A DNA stretch of 32,219 nucleotides from Pseudomonadota bacterium (GTDB lineage Bacteria; UBA10199; 2-02-FULL-44-16; JAAZCA01): NCBI GenBank assembly GCA_016927275.1, contig JAFGMW010000103.1, positions 1 through 32,219 on the forward strand. Direction: 5' to 3'. Below the pieces are notes generated by a model. The model did not search any database. It was not told where the DNA came from and worked only from the letters and a program-made list of their open reading frames with translations. The position numbers were made by a program, and so were the translations under genes. Shown here piece after piece: positions 1 to 7,261 of this stretch; positions within the stretch are counted from its first letter, which is position 1, and each line of letters begins with the position of its first letter.

Positions 1-258
1 CGCTATCGCCGCCAGTATAATGATACGCTCCAAACGCATGGGGATGCCTCCGGGCTTAAGTGATGCAATAAATGGGCCAGGCCGCCCGGTGGAAGTGCTT
101 AAATTCATGTGTAATATCGATATATTACAAAGAGAATCATCGATCGCCGCTGCATATCTGATTGCGATTGAGGGGTCCAAACCCCAGAAGTGGGAAAAAC
201 TACCAGAAACAAGCTGATAGTTACTGGCAGGCCAATCGGGGACCGGAGATCTGTGATA
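1..258. other. Gene-poor stretch with stem-loops
   Basis: No convincing gene is present. A TATAAT hexamer lies at 16-21, but its -35 would be outside the window. Three inverted repeats are visible: positions 47-55 with 84-92 (8 of 9 pairs), 110-117 with 122-129 (perfect 8 bp, loop CGAT), and 172-176 with 181-185 (5 bp). None has a U-run, so none is a clear terminator. The stretch could encode a structured RNA on the plus strand starting near 28, or it could simply be the end of the Tad operon transcript. A 65-codon ORF at 20-217 has no ribosome binding site and no recognisable protein character. Confidence 0.35.
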
Positions 259-291
259 AGTGGTCAGTGGTCCGTGGTCCGTGGTCAGTGA
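259..291. repeat. Heptamer tandem repeat (MGTGGTC x4)
   Basis: Four consecutive 7-bp units (AGTGGTC, AGTGGTC, CGTGGTC, CGTGGTC) followed by a partial unit. It lies 16 bp from a second heptamer array at 307-334, which has a related but different unit. Confidence 0.8.
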
Positions 292-306
292 ACCGTGCAT
301 AGACCA

Positions 307-334
307 CTAGTCACCAGTCACCAGTCACCAGTCA
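307..334. repeat. Heptamer tandem repeat (CCAGTCA x4) at a gene end
   Basis: Four 7-bp units (CTAGTCA, then CCAGTCA three times). The TCA of the last unit is the complement of the TGA stop codon of the last Tad operon gene, so the array abuts and includes the gene end. The same unit recurs at 16922-16935, and a one-base variant (CGAGTCA) recurs at 11299-11333. Confidence 0.85.
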
Positions 335-1081
335 CTTTATACGGGCAAGGCGCTCGCGCATGCCTCGGATGTCGGGGGTGTCCGGCGCGCGGTCGAGCAG
401 CCTCGCAAGCCTCGCCGCCACCATCTCGGCCGAATCGCCGCGTGCGAGCAGGGCGCGGCCGAGGTTGAGGTACGCGGCCGCAAGCCCGGGGTCGGACGCG
501 ATCGCGGCCTCGAAGAGGCCAGCCGCGCGCGCCGGGTCCCTTCGGAGCGCCGCCATTCCCGACTCGTGCAGCTTTGACGCGGCCGGCGCGGCCGTTTCGC
601 CCGCGATGAGCGACGACGCGAGGCGCCTGCACTCGAGGAACACCTGAAGGAAATTCTCCCCGCCCGATGTGCACACCACGCCGAGCCCTGCCCCCTTTCT
701 CTTCAGGGTAATGAGCGCGCCCTTTTTTGCAGGGTCGCCTTTCGGCGAGAAGACGACGATCTCGGCATCGTTTGAACCGAGCTTCGCTGAAATCGGTTTC
801 TCGACAGCTGCGGAATTCGCATAGGATCCGGCCGCATCGGCGAGCGAGCGATCCGCACCCCTGTCGCCGCCCGCGGGGAGCCACTTCAGGCCGATGCGGG
901 AGCCGTCGCTGCGACGCCAGGCCCCAATGCAGTCGCCGCAATCATCCGCGGCGCGCCACTGACCGCCGGGCGCCTCGAACGAGATGCCTTCCGCTGAAAC
1001 AGGGCGCCGCGATGCAAAGGCCCAGGCATCAAAAGGATGCGCGAGCAGCGCAGCGCACAGCGCAAAAGCGATTTTCATCAT
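332..1081 (-). CDS. Exported TPR protein, last gene of Tad operon (TadD-like?)
   Basis: Predicted 249-residue secreted or periplasmic protein. The start is ATG at 1081 because it forms an ATGATG overlap with the upstream stop codon and has a GGGAGG about 6 bases before it; the longer reading to 1237 would run far into the upstream gene. Residues 1-22 look like a signal peptide (hydrophobic core FALCAALLAHPF). The middle (about 25-170) is of unknown fold and holds a Cys pair (DDCGDC). The C-terminal 70 residues contain a TPR-like helical pair (LFEAAIASDPGLAAAYLNLG). TPR lipoproteins such as TadD are standard in Tad loci and assist secretin assembly, but this protein has no lipobox and is shorter in its TPR part, so equivalence to TadD is only an inference from position. 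The stop codon lies in a heptamer repeat. Confidence 0.75.
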   Translation of the reverse strand: MMKIAFALCAALLAHPFDAWAFASRRPVSAEGISFEAPGGQWRAADDCGDCIGAWRRSDGSRIGLKWLPAGGDRGADRSLADAAGSYANSAAVEKPISAKLGSNDAEIVVFSPKGDPAKKGALITLKRKGAGLGVVCTSGGENFLQVFLECRRLASSLIAGETAAPAASKLHESGMAALRRDPARAAGLFEAAIASDPGLAAAYLNLGRALLARGDSAEMVAARLARLLDRAPDTPDIRGMRERLARIK

Positions 1082-2271
1082 CGAACCTCCCTCTCCGTGC
1101 AGCGCGCTGAATCCATCAGGCTCGAATTTATCCCCAGCGCGCCCACTCTCGACATGAACTCCCTGATCTGTGCGTATGTCTTCGAAGCCCTTTCGCATCC
1201 GAAAAGGCGCTCCGCCTCGCGGGCCGACGCCAGCCACCTCGCAGCCACGCTCCCGATGCCGTCCCGGATCTTCCTGCGCAGTGCGGCCGCCCGTCCTCCG
1301 CCCCGATCGCCCTTCATGAAATCGGAGATGTCTGTCCAGGAGCCTGCGATCATAGCCGCGGCCTCGGGAGCCTCCATCCCCTCCGCCGACTCCACGATCT
1401 TCGCAGCGCGCTCGAGCGACGCGACGCGCACCGAGTCGAGCGCCGAACGGGCCTCGCTTTGCGCGCGCTGGAGGTCCTTTGCAAACGCGGTCTCAGGGGC
1501 CGAATGCCCGAGAGCCAGGGCCGCGGCGTCGAAGGCGTCGGCCGCGCCCCTCGGGTCGCCCGATCGCATCGCCTCCATCCCTTCCCTGTAGAGAGACTCC
1601 GCCCTCTCCTCCGCGTCGCGCGCCTCGAGCGCTGCAGCCGAATCCTGCGAATTCACCTCAGCCGCCTCTATGGCCGCGAGCAGCGCCTCGACCTCTGTCC
1701 CGCCACGGCCGCCCTCCCGGATCTCGACGAGGGCGAGTTTCGCCTGGCCTGTGTCGCCCCTTCGCAACATGTGCCTCGCCTCCTCCATCGGATCGCCGGC
1801 GTCAGGACCTGCGATGTGAGCGGCCTCGACGGCCCCCCGCTCGACGCGCGCCTCGGCGGAGCGGCCCCCTCGATGGCGGAGCGCCGCTGCGGCGAGGGCG
1901 ACCGCTGCGATCGCGGCGCAAAAGAGGGCGATCCCCCGGCGCCTCGATGCGCGCTCCGCAGGGAGCCAGACGACAAATCCCCTTGCGCCTATCTCAACCC
2001 CGTCGCCGTCATTCACGAAAGGCGGGCTGGACAGCGACAGCGTCGCCTCGGCCCTCATCGAGCGGGCGAACACCTCCGCCCCGCATCGGGTGAACACCGC
2101 GTAGACGAGTGAACCGGGGCGAGGATCCTCCGTGAGGGTCAGAGAGTGCCCGCTCCCGCCCGCGCCCGGGCCGGAACGTGCCAGAAATATGGCGTTGCAC
2201 CGGCCGAATCGGGCCTCCATGAACCGGTCGCCCGCGCCTTCGCGCGGCGTCAGTCTGAGCAGCCTCGCCAT
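1078..2271 (-). CDS. Membrane protein with FHA-like N-terminus and helical repeats
   Basis: 397 residues. The N-terminal 105 residues are beta-rich and end in a segment, NDGDGVEIGARGFVVW, that resembles the last strands of an FHA (phosphothreonine-binding) domain; the usual GR, SR-H and N-G motifs are not clear, so the assignment is tentative. A single membrane segment follows (about 113-131, IALFCAAIAAVALAAAAL), then an Ala/Glu-rich helical region with at least one TPR-like unit (YREGMEAMRSGDPRGAADAFDAAA). The topology suggests a cytoplasmic FHA-like head and a periplasmic helical domain. ATG at 2271 has GGGAG upstream and overlaps the preceding gene by 22 bp. FHA proteins accompany some Tad and type VI systems; here the role is probably in assembly or control of the pilus machine. 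Confidence 0.7.
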   Translation of the reverse strand: MARLLRLTPREGAGDRFMEARFGRCNAIFLARSGPGAGGSGHSLTLTEDPRPGSLVYAVFTRCGAEVFARSMRAEATLSLSSPPFVNDGDGVEIGARGFVVWLPAERASRRRGIALFCAAIAAVALAAAALRHRGGRSAEARVERGAVEAAHIAGPDAGDPMEEARHMLRRGDTGQAKLALVEIREGGRGGTEVEALLAAIEAAEVNSQDSAAALEARDAEERAESLYREGMEAMRSGDPRGAADAFDAAALALGHSAPETAFAKDLQRAQSEARSALDSVRVASLERAAKIVESAEGMEAPEAAAMIAGSWTDISDFMKGDRGGGRAAALRRKIRDGIGSVAARWLASAREAERLFGCERASKTYAQIREFMSRVGALGINSSLMDSARCTEREVR

Positions 2272-2714
2272 ATCTTTTCTCCCGAGCGCTTCGCCGACTC
2301 CGCGCGCTTAAGATGCCTCTGCCACCGCTTTCGATCCCCCGACTCCAGCGCATCCTGAGCCATTGCCGACTCGAGGGCCGCCCTCGCATCGGCATCCCGC
2401 CTGAGCTCGATCATGAAAGAGGCCGCCTCGCCGTCCCCTCCGGCGAGGAACGAGGAGAGGAGCGCCGCGCAGCCCGCTTCAGAGGTCTCGCCGGACCGCA
2501 ATCTCAACCTCGCCTGAACGAGGAGCCACGAGGCGAGCTCCCCTGCCGCAGATTCGGGCCCGATTGCAGAGGCGGGCGTCACCATTTTCGGACCCGGGCC
2601 CCGGAGTTGGTCCGCTGCGGCCGCAGCGATGATCACCGCCGATGCCAATGCGGCGATCGCGACCCCCCTGCGGCTGCGCAGCGCAGCCGCGATGTGCTCA
2701 AATATCTTCTCCAT
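2250..2714 (-). CDS. Small single-pass membrane protein of Tad operon
   Basis: 154 residues, not recognised. Residues about 16-34 form one membrane segment (GVAIAALASAVIIAAAAA) after a short basic cytoplasmic tail. The remainder is mostly helical and charged with an Ala/Arg/Glu bias (for example RKRWQRHLKRAESAKRSGEK near the C-terminus), in the style of a short helical-repeat protein. It overlaps both neighbours (17 bp upstream, 22 bp downstream) and has only a weak ribosome binding site, which suggests translational coupling. With the two genes on either side it forms a set of inner-membrane accessory proteins of unknown role, co-transcribed with the pilus genes. Confidence 0.65.
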   Translation of the reverse strand: MEKIFEHIAAALRSRRGVAIAALASAVIIAAAAADQLRGPGPKMVTPASAIGPESAAGELASWLLVQARLRLRSGETSEAGCAALLSSFLAGGDGEAASFMIELRRDADARAALESAMAQDALESGDRKRWQRHLKRAESAKRSGEKIWRGCSD

Positions 2715-3138
2715 GGCTTATCGATATCACGAGGCGATCGGCCCCCGCCGATGCCGCGGTCATGAGAACAGAAGTCCCCGCCCACGAGACGCGGCCCGAT
2801 GCCGCATCGTCTCGCATGGCCCTCGATGCGATCGCGAGGGTTGCGGCCCTCGCGTCCTTCGGCGCTGCGTCGATGAGGTGGGAGCCCCTCCCGGCGCGCA
2901 GGAGCGAGGATGCGGACCCGCCCGCCTCCGTTATCCTCATCGCAGGATCCAGGCAGATCGCGGCGGAGCCGGTCAGCCGCTCGATGCATCGGAGCCACTC
3001 TCCGCAGCGCGGCAGATCGTCCTGCGAATGAGCGGGATTGGGACCTTGAGCGGGACCCTCTTCTTTCCGCGCCCTCCACGCGAGGGCAGCCCCGAGGGCC
3101 ACGATCGCCAGAGCCGCGATGTGCATGAGGTTCGGCAT
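2698..3138 (-). CDS. Membrane-anchored PAS-like protein of Tad operon
   Basis: 146 residues. The first 20 residues form a hydrophobic anchor (LMHIAALAIVALGAALAW). Residues about 45-145 resemble a PAS fold: AICLDPAMRITEAGGSASSL matches the typical opening of a PAS domain (a value, D, x-x-x-I-x-x-A-N pattern), and the end, DRLVISISH, matches its last strand. No kinase, GGDEF or response-regulator domain is attached, so it would be a sensor or protein-interaction module rather than an enzyme. The gene follows tadC directly (stop at 3140) and overlaps the next gene. The PAS assignment is by eye, and a structure prediction would settle it. Confidence 0.6.
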   Translation of the reverse strand: MPNLMHIAALAIVALGAALAWRARKEEGPAQGPNPAHSQDDLPRCGEWLRCIERLTGSAAICLDPAMRITEAGGSASSLLRAGRGSHLIDAAPKDARAATLAIASRAMRDDAASGRVSWAGTSVLMTAASAGADRLVISISHGEDI

Positions 3139-3139
3139 G

Positions 3140-4015
3140 TCAGAACAGCGCCTCCGCTCCGCCCATGGCCGCGCGGACGAAGATCGGACCGAAGACGATC
3201 ACGAAGGTCGCGGGCATTATGAAGGCCACAAGGGGGAGAAGCATCTTCTGCGAAGCGATCGCGCCCCTCTTCTCCGCGCGGGCGAACCTCTCGTCCCTGA
3301 GCCTCTCCGAGGCCGCCCTGAGCACCGGCGCCACCCCCGCGCCCAGCCTCTCCGACTGCGCGAGCAGCGCGGCGAGCGCCGATAGCGAAGGGACCGCGAG
3401 CGAGTCGGCCATGCGCCTGATCGCGTCCTGCCTGCGCACGCCCATCCTCATGGCCGCGTCCGCCTCGGCGAGCTCCCGGGAGACGATCCCGCCGGTGCGG
3501 GACGAGACCCTGGACACCGCCTGAGCGAGATCGAGCCCCGCCTCCACGGAGAGTGTGATGAGGTCCAGTGCGAAGGGGAGCTCCCTCTCCACGGCCTCGC
3601 GCCTGGCCCTCGCCAGCGAGCGGAGCCGCGCCATGACGATCGCGAAGCAGAGCGCCCCCGCGGCGAGCGCGCCCGGCGCCCGGTTTGAATCAGATAGGAG
3701 ATACGCCGCGACGGAGACGGCGACGCCCGAGGAGATCCAGAGGAGCGCAAAGCCCGCGGGGTCGAGTCCTGACATCCCTGCGCCCTTGAGCCTGAGCCTC
3801 ACGCTCTCCACCGGGATCAGGCGCAGGAGTGCGGGCGCCCTCTTCTCTGCGAGGCGGGCGAGGGCCGAGCATGCCGGCGCCAGCCTGCGGGGCCGCACAT
3901 CTCCTCTGTTTTCCACGGCACCCAGCATCTCCCTGCGGGCGGCCGCCGCGAGCCACGCCCTTGCCGCCGAAGATGCGAAGAGCGAGAAGAGCGCTATGCA
4001 GAGTATCAGGTCCAT
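3140..4015 (-). CDS. tadC: Tad pilus inner-membrane platform protein TadC
   Basis: 291-residue type II secretion F (GspF) family protein, one half of the inner-membrane platform that couples the TadA ATPase to pilin extrusion. Start at ATG 4015, with GGGGAAGAG just upstream and 10 bases after the preceding stop; an in-frame start at 4048 would overlap that gene. Membrane segments: 1-23, about 90-110, about 118-135, and the C-terminal pair near 255-285 (LPLVAFIMPATFVIVFGPIFV). The conserved GspF helix bundle includes ELPFALDLITLSVEAGLDL and, further on, SERLGAGVAPVLR. The region ends with the usual KMLLPL motif before the last membrane segments. It is separated from tadB by one gene of unknown function, which is unusual because tadB and tadC are normally adjacent. 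Confidence 0.93.
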   Translation of the reverse strand: MDLILCIALFSLFASSAARAWLAAAARREMLGAVENRGDVRPRRLAPACSALARLAEKRAPALLRLIPVESVRLRLKGAGMSGLDPAGFALLWISSGVAVSVAAYLLSDSNRAPGALAAGALCFAIVMARLRSLARARREAVERELPFALDLITLSVEAGLDLAQAVSRVSSRTGGIVSRELAEADAAMRMGVRRQDAIRRMADSLAVPSLSALAALLAQSERLGAGVAPVLRAASERLRDERFARAEKRGAIASQKMLLPLVAFIMPATFVIVFGPIFVRAAMGGAEALF

Positions 4016-4025
4016 TCTCTTCCCC

Positions 4026-4637
4026 TCACGGCAGCGCGGCCCACGCAACCTCCACCGTGTACGCCGAGTCTGCGCCCGCGATCCCTATCTCCCAGATCGC
4101 AGGGGCGAGCCGGCCCTCGAATCTCATCTCCGCGGCAAGAGGGGTGAGGCGCCTGCCGCACAGCAGCGCGCGGCCCGCGCCCGAGACCGCGGCCTCCCTT
4201 GACGCCGGACCGCCCTCTTTTTCGGCGCGCGATCTCCCCTCGACCGAGACCGACCACTCGCCGCAGGGCGAATCCGCGCGCGCGGCCCCGTCGGTTCGGC
4301 GCGCCCTCGCGAACGCGACGACCGGGGGCATATTCTCGCCTGCGATCGTGAACGAGGCGCTCATCTCTTTCGCATCGAGGGATCCGTCCGATGCTGCAAA
4401 TGGCCAGAAGACGCCGCCCGCCAGCTCGGACCAACCCACGCCTGCGAATCCCGGGCTTCTGCCGGGATCGAAGAGGACCTGCCGGTTCACGCCGCTCGCT
4501 TGCCCCTCGGCCGGCCCCTTCGCCCTCGAGACGAAGCGGTACTCCCTGGGCGCCGTTGCCCCGAGCGCGCACGGAATCGACGCTGTCGCGATCACCGCAG
4601 CATGCAAAAGTATGGCTGTCGCAACTCTCATGCGCAT
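4026..4637 (-). CDS. Exported protein of unknown function between tadB and tadC
   Basis: 203 residues with a clear signal peptide (about 1-26, cleavage after a motif like ALGA). The mature part is not recognised; it is rich in short beta-like stretches and contains three Cys (residues near 121, 157 and one in the signal peptide), and ends in a strand-like IAGADSAYTVEVAWAALP. It follows tadB after 3 bases and precedes tadC by 10 bases, so it is certainly in the operon. A periplasmic assembly factor or minor pilus-associated protein would fit the position, but nothing in the sequence proves it. Confidence 0.6.
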   Translation of the reverse strand: MRMRVATAILLHAAVIATASIPCALGATAPREYRFVSRAKGPAEGQASGVNRQVLFDPGRSPGFAGVGWSELAGGVFWPFAASDGSLDAKEMSASFTIAGENMPPVVAFARARRTDGAARADSPCGEWSVSVEGRSRAEKEGGPASREAAVSGAGRALLCGRRLTPLAAEMRFEGRLAPAIWEIGIAGADSAYTVEVAWAALP

Positions 4638-4640
4638 CTC

Positions 4641-5324
4641 TCACACCTTTATGGCCGCGATCCTCATGAGCCAGAGCCCGCCCGCCGCCTCCAAGAGGAG
4701 CGCGAAGATCATGAGGGCGATCCCGAGCCTGGTCGAGCACATGGGCCTCATGAACTCAGGGGCCAGGACGGCGAGCGCGGCAGCCAGGCCCCAGGGCAGC
4801 AAGAGCAGCACCGCTGCCTGCGCCCTCCCCTGCGCCGTGAGCGAATCTACCCTCCCCTTCACTCGCCTGCGCTGCTCGATCGTCTTCGCGAGCGATGAGA
4901 AGGTCTGGACGAGGTTGCCGCCGGTGCGCCTGAGCACCTCCACCGACTGCGTGACCAGCGACGCGTCCTCGGTCGGCACCCGCTCCGAGAGAGAGGCAAA
5001 CGCGGAGTCGAAGTCCTTCCCGGCGCCCTGCTCCGCCTCGATCCTCGCCAGCTCCTCTCCGAGCGGCGGGGCCAGCTCCGATGCGGCGAGCTTGACCGCC
5101 TGCTGCAGCGACAGCCCGGCCTTGAGCGCGTTGCAGAGCATGACGAGCGCCTCGGGCAGCTGTTCGTCGGCGCGGCGCGCCCTGCGGCGGCCGCGATGCG
5201 CCCGCGCGAGGCGAGAGAGCCGGCCGAAGGCCAGAGGGGATTTCGATCGGAGCAGCGCGAACGCGGATATCGCCGCCGATAGGCCGAAGAAAAGGGCCGC
5301 CGCAGCGAAGATGAGCCCGCTCAT
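4641..5324 (-). CDS. tadB: Tad pilus inner-membrane platform protein TadB
   Basis: 227-residue GspF-family protein. The start is ATG 5324, which shares ATGA with the stop codon of the ATPase gene; the longer frame up to 5714 is only the antisense-free overlap of the ATPase gene. One N-terminal membrane segment (1-25), a basic linker (RRRARRADEQ), the GspF helical domain (LPEALVMLCNALKAGLSLQQAV, about 60-165, with RRTGGNLVQTF) and two C-terminal membrane segments (LLLLPWGLAAALAVL and LGIALMIFALLLEAAGGLWL). It is shorter than typical TadB, which has about 300 residues and an extra N-terminal membrane helix. It should pair with TadC to form the platform above the TadA hexamer. Confidence 0.92.
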   Translation of the reverse strand: MSGLIFAAAALFFGLSAAISAFALLRSKSPLAFGRLSRLARAHRGRRRARRADEQLPEALVMLCNALKAGLSLQQAVKLAASELAPPLGEELARIEAEQGAGKDFDSAFASLSERVPTEDASLVTQSVEVLRRTGGNLVQTFSSLAKTIEQRRRVKGRVDSLTAQGRAQAAVLLLLPWGLAAALAVLAPEFMRPMCSTRLGIALMIFALLLEAAGGLWLMRIAAIKV

Positions 5325-7261
5325 GCGATCCCCCTGATCCCGTGCGAATGCCCCGTCCCGTCGGCGCCGCAGCGGTGCGCGGGGGCGAGCCCGGTCGAGA
5401 TGAGCATCCCCGAGCGCTGGTCGAACGCGGCCAGCGTCTGCATGCTGATGACCTGTCCCTCCATCCCGGTTATCTCCGATATCTCCACGACCTTCCTCTG
5501 TGCGCCCACCCTCGCCAGCTGCACGATCACCCCTATGGCACGTGCGATCTGCTCGCGGACAGCGCAGATAGGCAGGTCGAGGCCCGCCATGAGCGCCATG
5601 GTCTCGAGCCGCGACACGGCGTCGCGCGGGGAGTTGGCGTGCACCGTCGTGAGCGAACCCTCGTGGCCGGTGTTCATGGCCTGGAGCATGTCGACCGCCT
5701 CCGCCCCCCTGCACTCGCCCACCACTATCCTGTCAGGCCTCATCCTGAGCGCGTTTCTGACGAGGTCCCTGATCGATATCGCGCCCGCGCCCTCGACGTT
5801 GGGCGGCCGGGCCTCCAGCCTCACCACGTGGGTCGTTCTGATCCGGAGCTCCGCCGCGTCCTCTATCGTGACGATGCGCTCACCGTCGGCTATCTCCGAG
5901 GCGAGCGCGGCGAGCATCGTGGTCTTTCCCGTGCCGGTCCCGCCCGACACCACCATGGATACGCGCGACGCCACGCACTCGGAGAGGAATCGCGCCGCGT
6001 CGGAGGTCATGCTCCCCCTGCGGACGAGCTCGCGGAGGTCCCAGCTTGCGCGGCCGAACCTGCGCACCGTGAGCGCCGGCCCGTCTATCGCGACGGGGCC
6101 GATGACCGCGTGCAGCCTCGATCCGTCCGGGAGCCTGGCGTCAACCATGGGCGAGGCCTCGTCGACCCTGCGCCCGGTCGGGGCGAGCATCCGCTCGATA
6201 ACCGACAGCAGCTGAGAGGAGTCTGCGAATGAGAGCCCGGCCCTGGCGAGCCTCCCCTCCTTCTCGAAGAAGATCAGCCCTGGCCCGCTGACCATGATCT
6301 CGGTGACGCCGTCGTCTTTGAGCAGGTACTCGAGCGGGCCGAACCCCAGTATCTCGTCGACCGCGCACGACGCAGCCTCGTCCGCGCGCGCGCCCGGGGC
6401 CCCGCGCGACTTGAGCGCCTCCGCCGCCCTGAGGGCGACGGCCGCAACCGCTCGCCTCAGCTCGTCCCTGTCGCCGCGCCTGTTCGCGTCGCCGACTATC
6501 TTTTCGAATTCCGGGTCCCGCCTTATGCCAGCCAGGATCTCCTCGACCCCTTCGGGCCGCGCGATTTCACGAACCCCTCTCTCAGCATGATTCGCGACAT
6601 CCCGCACCGAGGCGCGGCGCGGGATCGCCCTGTCCATGAGCCTGCCTGCGAGCGATGCCGCGTCCAGTCCGTCGCCCCAGGATTGAATGCCCCACCGCCC
6701 GGCCAGCCGCGCCGCCACCTCCCTGTCGAAAGGCGCCATGCAGAATCCGGCGGGGGAGACCGCGCCGGGGGAGTCGAGCAGCCTTTTGACCGCCGATCCT
6801 GCGAGATTGATCGGCGCGGGGCCGTCCGCATGGACGCACAGCATCGCGGGTATCCCGGGCACGCGGGCCAATGCCGACTCAAGCCAGCCTGCGGCTCCCC
6901 TTGAATCGGGGCTCGCCTCCAAGGCGACGAGCGCGATGTCGTACGCCGACTCGATCGATTCGATAGTGCCGTCGTCCATCTCCGATTCTGCAAGCGAGAG
7001 CAGGCCTGCGCGGCCCGGGCGCGGCGACAGATACCCGCGGAGCGACCGGCCGGACAACCCGGCCCCGTTCGCCCTGAGCTCAGCGACGGTCCTCGCGCCC
7101 TCGACCGCTCCGACGGACCCGGCGATCACGAGCGCATCGATCCCGCCGGAGACGAGCCATGATGCGACCCTGTCCGCGCACGCGCAGCGGCCCGCCCCCC
7201 CGCAGCATATCATTGCGGCCCACAGGCATCTTGCCGCCGACATGTCGTTTCTCATCTCCAT
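5321..7261 (-). CDS. tadA: TadA ATPase with N-terminal degenerate TadZ/MinD-like domain
   Basis: 646 residues. Residues about 225-646 are a complete TadA/CpaF type IV secretion-like ATPase: N-terminal CpaF domain (ILGFGPLEYLLKDDGVTEIMV), Walker A GGTGTGKTT at 440-448, Asp box IVTIEDAAELRI, Walker B region around Glu516 (RIVVGECRG) and the His box (TGHEGSLTTVHANS). It hydrolyses ATP to drive Flp pilin assembly. Residues 1-215 look like a ParA/MinD fold as in TadZ/CpaE: CCGGAGRCACADRV sits where the deviant Walker A belongs but lacks the Lys and Thr, followed by YDIALVALE and GFCMAPFDREVAARLAGRWG, typical of the family's later strands. So it appears to be a TadZ-TadA fusion with a pseudo-ATPase half. 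GAAGGAGG lies 11 bases before ATG 7261, which overlaps the secretin gene; ATG 7255 (ATGA overlap) is an alternative start. Confidence 0.92.
   Translation of the reverse strand: MEMRNDMSAARCLWAAMICCGGAGRCACADRVASWLVSGGIDALVIAGSVGAVEGARTVAELRANGAGLSGRSLRGYLSPRPGRAGLLSLAESEMDDGTIESIESAYDIALVALEASPDSRGAAGWLESALARVPGIPAMLCVHADGPAPINLAGSAVKRLLDSPGAVSPAGFCMAPFDREVAARLAGRWGIQSWGDGLDAASLAGRLMDRAIPRRASVRDVANHAERGVREIARPEGVEEILAGIRRDPEFEKIVGDANRRGDRDELRRAVAAVALRAAEALKSRGAPGARADEAASCAVDEILGFGPLEYLLKDDGVTEIMVSGPGLIFFEKEGRLARAGLSFADSSQLLSVIERMLAPTGRRVDEASPMVDARLPDGSRLHAVIGPVAIDGPALTVRRFGRASWDLRELVRRGSMTSDAARFLSECVASRVSMVVSGGTGTGKTTMLAALASEIADGERIVTIEDAAELRIRTTHVVRLEARPPNVEGAGAISIRDLVRNALRMRPDRIVVGECRGAEAVDMLQAMNTGHEGSLTTVHANSPRDAVSRLETMALMAGLDLPICAVREQIARAIGVIVQLARVGAQRKVVEISEITGMEGQVISMQTLAAFDQRSGMLISTGLAPAHRCGADGTGHSHGIRGIA

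Noticed and set aside
20-217. 65-codon plus-strand frame at the start of the window
   Set aside because: No ribosome binding site, no domain-like pattern, and the DNA is dominated by stem-loops.
259-334. Possible CRISPR array
   Set aside because: The repeats are 7 bp, without spacers, and no cas genes are in the window.
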